Source: SIG480 sp045595365
GTDB taxonomy: Bacteria; Bacillota; Clostridia; Oscillospirales; JAAYXM01
Direction of reading: 5' to 3'
Length of the DNA stretch: 64,000 bases
NCBI GenBank assembly: GCA_045595365.1
Contig: JAZOAI010000035.1
Span: forward strand, 11,977-75,976
The notes beneath the pieces are model-generated. The model was not told the DNA's origin, did no database searches, and saw only the letters and a program-made list of their open reading frames with translations. The position numbers and the translations under genes were made by a program. Each line of letters begins with the position of its first letter. Position 1 is the first letter of the stretch. Below, piece after piece: positions 59,379-64,000 of the stretch.

Positions 59379-59705
59379 ATGAAAGAAATAATTGCGGCAG
59401 GTATTCTTTTCCTAATATCTGTGTTTGCATTTTTTATGAGCATCCGTTCTTTTATGGAAAAAGGATTTCTTTTTAATAATGCCTACATTTATGCCTCCAA
59501 GCAAGAACGAGAGGCGATGAATAAAAAACCTCATTATCGACAGTCGGCCATTGTGTTTTTGCTGATGGGTATTGTTTTTGGGTTGATTGGACTTGCAGTG
59601 CTGCTCAATGCCAATTGGATTTTTTATATTGTGGTAGTAATTATCATAATCACACTCATTTATGCTATTGTCTCAAGTATAGCGATTGAAAGGCAAAATA
59701 AATAA
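59379..59705 (+). CDS. Small two- to three-helix membrane protein
   Basis: 108 aa. An N-terminal helix (IIAAGILFLISVFAFFMSI), a conserved-looking cytoplasmic or outer turn (YIYASKQEREAMNKKPHYRQ) and two further helices (AIVFLLMGIVFGLIGLAVLL and WIFYIVVVIIIITLIYAIV). The layout resembles small DUF3784-type proteins of Bacillota, but I am not certain of the family. It lies 22 bp after the second four-helix gene with GAGGTGG as ribosome site and is probably co-transcribed with it. Confidence 0.7.
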   Translation: MKEIIAAGILFLISVFAFFMSIRSFMEKGFLFNNAYIYASKQEREAMNKKPHYRQSAIVFLLMGIVFGLIGLAVLLNANWIFYIVVVIIIITLIYAIVSSIAIERQNK

Positions 59706-59804
59706 CAATAATAGTGATGTAAAATTCCAATTTACCAAATTTCAAAATGGTGTACTTTTCTTCGGACTTAGCTGCATATATGTATAATTTAGTCGGAGTT
59801 AGGC

Positions 59805-59984
59805 AAAGAAGATGTATGCACTTTTGAGTGTATACATCTTCTTTATGAAGGTGGGGCTTGAAGCCTAAGAGGGTATGCGCGTTAAGAAAACGATTGAGTA
59901 TCGTTTTTAGCGCATATGCCCGAAGCCGGGTACCGAAATGCAAAGCATTTGGGTCGGCAAGGGTGCAAGGCGCTTTGCGCCTTT
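59805..59984. repeat. Second structured block at the right end of the islet
   Basis: A 17-bp stem (59805-59821 with 59828-59844, one G-U) could terminate the upstream operon. It is followed by GGCTT/AAGCC (59855-59864), a long imperfect stem (GGGTATGCGC at 59871 with GCGCATATGCCC at 59910, continued by GAAAACGAT/ATCGTTTTT), AAATGC/GCATTT with a 3-nt loop (59936-59950) and GGCGC/GCGCC with a 3-nt loop (59969-59981). The short stems with 3-nt loops match the style of the first array. No open frame is supported here. Confidence 0.65.
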
Positions 59985-60003
59985 GTCCCACCGCCCGCAC
60001 CAA
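59985..60003 (+). other. Right copy of the 19-bp tRNA-Leu att-like repeat
   Basis: This is an exact copy of 58721-58739. The bases upstream do not form a D-arm, anticodon arm or acceptor 5' strand, so this is a 3'-end fragment of tRNA-Leu, not a second tRNA gene. Confidence 0.75.
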
Positions 60004-60005
60004 AG

Positions 60006-60043
60006 AAGGCCGTTAATCTTCACGTAAGATTGACGGCCTTTTT
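60006..60043 (+). terminator. Terminator after the right att-like repeat
   Basis: AAGGCCGTTAATCTT (60006-60020) pairs with AAGATTGACGGCCTT (60026-60040) around CACGT, followed by T's. It begins 2 nt after the tRNA fragment, as expected of the original tRNA-Leu terminator displaced by an insertion. Confidence 0.85.
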
Positions 60044-60079
60044 GCAATAAATTTAACCCTCTTTTGTCCCTATTTTCTA

Positions 60080-60108
60080 TTGACTTTTCGTTTTTGATAT
60101 AGTAGAGT
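60080..60108 (+). promoter_or_regulatory. Candidate promoter of the GH2 gene
   Basis: TTGACT (60080-60085), 17-nt spacer, TAGAGT (60103-60108). The -10 is weak. It leaves a leader of about 50 nt before the ATG at 60166. No operator palindrome was noticed. Confidence 0.5.
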
Positions 60109-60165
60109 TATATCGGGTTGTTTAATCCCCATTTTAATTGTAAATACAGCAAGGAGGGTTTTTCG

Positions 60166-62967
60166 ATGAACAAAAACGAAAAAGCTGCACCGCAGGATTT
60201 TTTCACCTTTATTGCAGAAAGCGGTTTTTCCAACTCCGAGGAGACTGTCGCCCCCGCTCCAATTCCTTTTGATAAAAAGGTCTGTGAGCTTCAGGAAAGC
60301 GATGCCGCCCCATGCAAAACAGAAAAGAAAATGGACACGAAAGAGGAGCTTTATGAGGAGATTTCCCGCCTTCGCGAGAAATATAGCGAGTTTCTCAAGA
60401 ACTATGCTCCCTCGATTTCCTCTCCGAACAAGAGGATTGACCTTCGTGAGTTTGTTCTTGACGGAACGGAAAAAATCACAATTCCTCACTTTGAAGGCCC
60501 CGTCGGATATGCTGTGCAGACTTATGAAACAACCTTTGAGCTTGAAGCTTTCGATGAAAAGGCTGTCTATATCTGCTTCAAAGGTGCTGACTACATAGCT
60601 AAGGTCTACATCAACGATGTGTGCGTAGGCATGCACGAGGGCTTCTTCTCTCCGTTTGAATTTGAAATCACTTCTGCTGCAAGAATCGGCAAAAACACGC
60701 TTAAGGTTGTTCTTGAGAATGACTTTATTTACAGAGGCGACACAATCAAGTCTGAAACAGGGCATGCTCTGGGTCTTCCGAGAATAGAAGGCGACAAGCT
60801 CTACGCGGCAACAGGCATCGGCTATGATGACCCCGAAGTCGGTTGGCATCACTGCCCGCCCGGAATGGGGCTTTATAACGACGTTTTTGTTGAAATCCGC
60901 AACAAGGTAAACATCACCGACCTTTACGTCCGCCCGCTCCTTGAAGAGAACGCTGCCGAGCTCTGGGTTGAGGTTGAAAACACAGAGCGCATTGCAAAAA
61001 AAGTTATCTTTAACCTCTCGCTCTACGGCAGAAACTTTTCGGAAACCGTTTTTGAGAACTTTGAATATGCTCCGGTCTCTGACGGATACGAGCTGTCTGC
61101 CTCATACGGCAAAAATGTCTATAAGGTCCGCATTCCTCTTGAGAATGCAAAAATATGGAGCCCCGAAACGCCGTATCTCTACGAGCTGCACATTTCAGCT
61201 TTGCTTGACGGCAAGCTGTGTGACAACGGCCGTGTTTCCTTCGGTATGCGCTCATTCACTCAGGATACTGACAGCACACCTAAGGGTATGTTCTACTTAA
61301 ACGGCAAGAAAATCCGCCTTCGCGGTGCCAACACGATGGGTTTTGAGCAGATTTGCGTTATGAACGGCGATTTTGAACAGCTCATCACCGACATTCTCAT
61401 GGCAAAGGTTTGCAATATGAACTACTTCCGCCTTACGCAGAGGCCTGTTCAGGACGAGGTTTATGAATATTGCGATATGCTCGGAATGATGACGCAGACA
61501 GACCTTCCGCTCTTCTCGGTTATGCGCCGCAGCAAGTTCTGCGAAGGTGTCCGCCAGGCGGAGGAAATGATCCGCATGGTCAGAAAGCACCCGTGCAACA
61601 TTGTTGTGACGTACATCAACGAGCCGTATGGCAACGTTACCCACAAGAGCCGCCCGCACAGACATATGACAAGGCCTGAGCTTGAAGATTTCTTCAGAGC
61701 TTGCGACCTTGTTGTTCACTACAACTGCCCCGAGTGTGTCATAAAGCACGTTGACGGCGACTTCGAAGGCCCCGACCATACAGAAGCAAACTGTATGCCG
61801 GACTTCCACACATATAACCTCTGGTACGGCGGAAACTTTACTTTCGCAAAGATGTATCGCGGATACTGGGTGAAAGTCCTCCCGGGCTGGTTCTACGGCT
61901 GCGGAGAATACGGAACAGAGGGAATGGACCCCGTTAACCTCATGCGCCGCCGTTATCCGGCAGAGTGGCTCAAAGAGCCGTTTGACCCGAACAACATTAT
62001 CGGAGCGCAGACCCCCAGACAGTACTACAAGTTTTTTGACACACCTTCGTCTATCGACGAATGGGTTGAAAAGAGCCAGGCATATCAGGCATTTTCCACA
62101 AAGATGGCAACCGAATGCTTCAGGCGCGACCCGCGAATGGTTTCGTTTGCTATCCACCTCTTCATTGATGCGTGGCCGGCAGGCTGGATGAAGACGATTG
62201 TTGACTGTGAGCGCACCCCGAAGCCTGCATATTTTGAATACAAAAATGCTTTGGAGCCGATGCTTATAAGCCTCCGGAGCGACCGCTTCACATTCTTTGA
62301 CGATGAGACGGTAAGCATCGAAACATATGTCTGCAACGACACTCACAACGTATCAAACGGTGATTATTCCATCGTCTATGAGCTGTATGACGGCGACAAG
62401 GTTATTATGCGAAATGAAACTCCCGCTCATTTTGAAGAGGTCACAACAGCATATGTTGCAAATGCAGAGTTTAAGATTTCGGTTGAAGACAGAAAGAAGT
62501 TCTGCCTTAAGGCAATTCTTATGCATGAGGGCGAAGTTGTTTCTTACAACACGTTTGACGTTGAAGTCTTCAAGCGCCGCGGAATAAATAAAAACGACAA
62601 TATTGTTCTTATTGAAGACCTCGAGGAAGGCGAACACGAAATTGCGGGTGAAACAGTAGTTGTTCAGACCTGGGCGACTGCATACTTTGCCTCAAGAGAT
62701 ACAGGGCATCCGGCGGTTGCTGAGTTTGGTGAAAGAGACTTCTATATGATGTACAACAAGGAAATCGATATGATTGACTACATCGTAACCAAAAACTTCA
62801 CAGCAAGCGGCTTTACACCCATCCTTTTGGCCAAGGGAAAGAATTCCGAAGCGATGGCAGCCGGAGTTAAGGAATATAACGGAAAGAAGTATGTTATCTG
62901 CCTTGCAAAAATTCTTCCGGAAAACCCTGTTGCTGAAAGATTCTTGTCAAACCTCTATAATCTTTAA
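60166..62967 (+). CDS. Glycoside hydrolase family 2 protein
   Basis: 933 aa, cytoplasmic (no signal peptide). Residues 1-95 form an unusual polar N-terminal extension with a coiled-coil stretch (TKEELYEEISRLREKYSEFL). The GH2 sugar-binding jelly roll (about 100-270), an Ig-like domain and the TIM barrel follow. The likely acid/base is E486 in YINEPYGN and the nucleophile E581 in GCGEYGTEG, a 95-residue distance close to that in beta-glucuronidase. The last 250 residues are extra beta domains. The enzyme could be a beta-galactosidase, glucuronidase or other exo-glycosidase; the sequence does not decide. It is a lone gene with its own promoter and terminator. GGAGGG selects the ATG at 60166. 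Confidence 0.88.
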   Translation: MNKNEKAAPQDFFTFIAESGFSNSEETVAPAPIPFDKKVCELQESDAAPCKTEKKMDTKEELYEEISRLREKYSEFLKNYAPSISSPNKRIDLREFVLDGTEKITIPHFEGPVGYAVQTYETTFELEAFDEKAVYICFKGADYIAKVYINDVCVGMHEGFFSPFEFEITSAARIGKNTLKVVLENDFIYRGDTIKSETGHALGLPRIEGDKLYAATGIGYDDPEVGWHHCPPGMGLYNDVFVEIRNKVNITDLYVRPLLEENAAELWVEVENTERIAKKVIFNLSLYGRNFSETVFENFEYAPVSDGYELSASYGKNVYKVRIPLENAKIWSPETPYLYELHISALLDGKLCDNGRVSFGMRSFTQDTDSTPKGMFYLNGKKIRLRGANTMGFEQICVMNGDFEQLITDILMAKVCNMNYFRLTQRPVQDEVYEYCDMLGMMTQTDLPLFSVMRRSKFCEGVRQAEEMIRMVRKHPCNIVVTYINEPYGNVTHKSRPHRHMTRPELEDFFRACDLVVHYNCPECVIKHVDGDFEGPDHTEANCMPDFHTYNLWYGGNFTFAKMYRGYWVKVLPGWFYGCGEYGTEGMDPVNLMRRRYPAEWLKEPFDPNNIIGAQTPRQYYKFFDTPSSIDEWVEKSQAYQAFSTKMATECFRRDPRMVSFAIHLFIDAWPAGWMKTIVDCERTPKPAYFEYKNALEPMLISLRSDRFTFFDDETVSIETYVCNDTHNVSNGDYSIVYELYDGDKVIMRNETPAHFEEVTTAYVANAEFKISVEDRKKFCLKAILMHEGEVVSYNTFDVEVFKRRGINKNDNIVLIEDLEEGEHEIAGETVVVQTWATAYFASRDTGHPAVAEFGERDFYMMYNKEIDMIDYIVTKNFTASGFTPILLAKGKNSEAMAAGVKEYNGKKYVICLAKILPENPVAERFLSNLYNL

Positions 62968-62988
62968 TTCAAAGTCCTTTTAACTAAA

Positions 62989-63030
62989 CACGCCCCTGTT
63001 TGTGTTTTGCAAGCAGGAGCGTGCTTTTTT
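62989..63030 (+). terminator. Terminator after the GH2 gene
   Basis: CACGC-CCTG-TTG (from 62989) pairs with CAA-CAGG-GCGTG (to 63023), with small internal mismatches, followed by six T's. Confidence 0.8.
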
Positions 63031-63116
63031 CTTAACAACGAAGCTTGTTGAAATCTGCGAAAATATGTTATATAATATAATTGACTTCATTCAAAAAATG
63101 ATTGGTGGGGATTTTT

Positions 63117-63770
63117 TTGGTATCGAAAATACTTTCCCTCGGGCTTGACGGGGTTGACGGATACGTCGTCACTGCCGAATGTTTTTTGTCCGGTGGGCTT
63201 CCGAGCTTTGATGTTGTCGGGCTTCCTGACACCTCTGTCAAAGAGTCGAGAGACCGCGTTCGCGCCTCGATAAAGAACCTCGGCACAGATTTTCCGAAAA
63301 ATAAAATAACCATTAACCTTGCCCCCGCCGGTACAAAGAAGGAAGGCCCGATATACGACCTTCCCATACTTATAGGTATTTTAGTTGCGTCAAAGCAACT
63401 CCCCGAAATTTCGCAAAACTGCGCGTTTCTCGGCGAGCTTTCTCTAAACGGCGAGCTTCGCCCCGCGCGCGGAGTTCTTTCGATGGCTATTGCCGCAAAA
63501 CAAAACGGAATAAAGCACCTCTTTGTTCCTTATGAGAACGCAAAAGAGGCATCTCTTGCAGGCGAGGATATCGCGGTATACGGTGTAAAATCCGCTTTGC
63601 AGCTTGTTCGCTTCTTCAAGAGAGAGGAGTCCATCCCCCGTGAGCCTGTCTGGAAGCCTGCAAACCCAAACCAGAAGCTTCTTGATTTTGCAGATGTCAA
63701 GGGGCAGGAAAACGTCAAGCGCGCACTTGAGATTGCTGCCGCCGGCGGGCATAATATAATTATAGTATGA
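63117..63770 (+). pseudogene. YifB/ComM-like AAA+ ATPase gene, broken at Walker A
   Basis: 217 aa remain of a protein that is normally about 500. The N-terminal Lon-like fold is intact: LSLGLDGVDGYVVTAE, SGGLPSFDVVGLPDTSVKES, NLAPAGTKKEGPIYDLPI and FLGELSLNGELRPARGVL. The AAA+ entry FADVKGQENVKRALEIAA, then AAAGGHNIIIV follows, after which GPPGSGKT is expected; instead TGA appears (63768-63770) and coding ends. Start TTG at 63117 behind GGTGGGG. The product lacks all ATPase motifs and should be inactive. Family members act in natural transformation (ComM helicase) or have unknown roles. The remainder of the gene should lie beyond the window. Confidence 0.85.
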
Positions 63771-64000
63771 TACATATACACGGTTAATGCAAATGCCCAT
63801 AAAATAAGGGGTTTGAGAGATGATATGCTTTTATAAATAGCCTAAATTTTGACCTTTTAAAACACCTTATTTCTGACGGATATTTAAAATTACAATGTTT
63901 TTTGACACCTTGATTTTTAAATCAAAGGTGTTATTTTTTTACTTATAGAGACATTCAAAAGTGAACTTAACATATATAAGCACCTAATCTAACATATACA
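63768..64000. mobile_element. Left end of an element inserted in yifB/comM (no gene seen)
   Basis: From the junction to the window end the sequence is strongly AT-rich and contains no supported gene. A terminator-like hairpin (ACACCTTGATTT with AAATCAAAGGTGT, 63905-63931, then a T-run to 63940) could block transcription across the end. The motif TAACATATA occurs at about 63968 and 63990, and ACATATACA near 63772 and at the window end, which might be subterminal recombinase sites. Which kind of element it is cannot be told from 230 bp. Confidence 0.55.
63905..63940 (+). terminator. Terminator-like hairpin at the element end
   Basis: A 12-bp stem with one bulged base, loop in the A/T-rich centre, T-run following. 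It lies in the non-coding left end of the putative insertion. Confidence 0.65.

Larger units (their letters stand above)
58740..60003. mobile_element. Candidate 1.26-kb islet integrated at tRNA-Leu
   Basis: The segment between the two 19-bp repeats holds a terminator, a hairpin array, a four-helix-bundle gene, a small membrane protein gene and a second structured block. The whole is AT-rich compared with both flanks. No integrase, transposase or replication gene is present, so it would depend on an enzyme encoded elsewhere or be a remnant. Outside the right repeat lies a second terminator that would have been the native tRNA terminator before insertion. Confidence 0.6.

Noticed and set aside
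59860..60002. Second tRNA-Leu gene
   Set aside because: Only the T-arm 3' half and acceptor 3' end are present; no matching GCGGGCG 5' strand, D-arm or anticodon arm could be found.
58261..60003. Diversity-generating retroelement, because the four-helix proteins resemble Avd
   Set aside because: No reverse transcriptase, no template/variable repeat pair and no C-type lectin target in the window.

Overview
The window is a stretch of Gram-positive chromosome, most likely from an anaerobic Clostridia-class Bacillota (a gut Oscillospirales-like lineage is my inference). The grounds are: a tRNA-sensing T-box leader, a large (about 270 nt) SRP RNA directly upstream of dnaX, TrmFO, KtrAB-type K+ uptake, FtsEX with an EnvC-like partner, an NAD(P)/FAD protein of the COG2509 kind, frequent GTG/TTG starts behind strong AGGAGG-type ribosome sites, and sigma-A promoters close to TTGACA-17-TATAAT. 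No respiratory or outer-membrane genes are present. Most genes lie on the + strand in tightly packed operons.

Layout. 1-1.7 kb: a YtrA-type GntR repressor and an ABC exporter (minus strand) behind one promoter with an inverted-repeat operator. 1.7-3 kb: a repeat-rich non-coding zone and a lone AT-rich secreted or anchored protein. 3.1-18.1 kb: FAD protein, anion permease, uvrB-uvrA, dGTPase, dnaG-rpoD, amidohydrolase, homocysteine methyltransferase, TatD, FUSC-like membrane protein. 18.1-20.7 kb (minus): a T-box-controlled trpB2 and pyridoxamine kinase pair. 20.8-25.8 kb: hemolysin III, ddl, murI, DUF1934, S41 protease. 25.8-33.7 kb: the rimP-nusA-rnpM-ylxQ-infB-rbfA/nrnA-truB-ribF translation operon, with rbfA and nrnA fused into one ORF. 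33.8-39.8 kb: CdaR/PucR-like regulator, ftsE-ftsX-envC-like, CtpA protease, an unknown protein. 39.8-46.6 kb: greA, lysS, membrane protein, ktrB-ktrA, TrmH methyltransferase, dprA. 46.6-52.9 kb: topA, trmFO, plsX, rnc, radical SAM. 52.9-58.2 kb: glnA, asnA, SRP RNA, dnaX, ybaB, recR.

The accessory part is 58.2-60.1 kb and the right edge. Two paralogous four-helix-bundle (S23/Avd-like) genes flank a tRNA-Leu(UAG). The first is bracketed by a perfect 10-bp inverted repeat. The second lies in a 1.26-kb insert bounded by a 19-bp exact duplication of the tRNA 3' end, together with a mirror-symmetric array of tiny hairpins, a small membrane protein and a second structured block. This looks like a very small tRNA-targeted element that carries no recombinase. 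A cytoplasmic GH2 glycosidase follows. At 63.77 kb the yifB/comM-like AAA+ gene stops exactly where its Walker A loop should begin and changes into AT-rich non-coding DNA, which I read as the left end of an element inserted in yifB that continues beyond the window.

The genes cover replication and repair (uvrAB, dnaG, dnaX, recR, topA, dprA), transcription (rpoD, nusA, greA), translation and ribosome maturation, cell-wall growth (ddl, murI, ftsEX, LytM factor, CtpA) and nitrogen assimilation (glnA, asnA).
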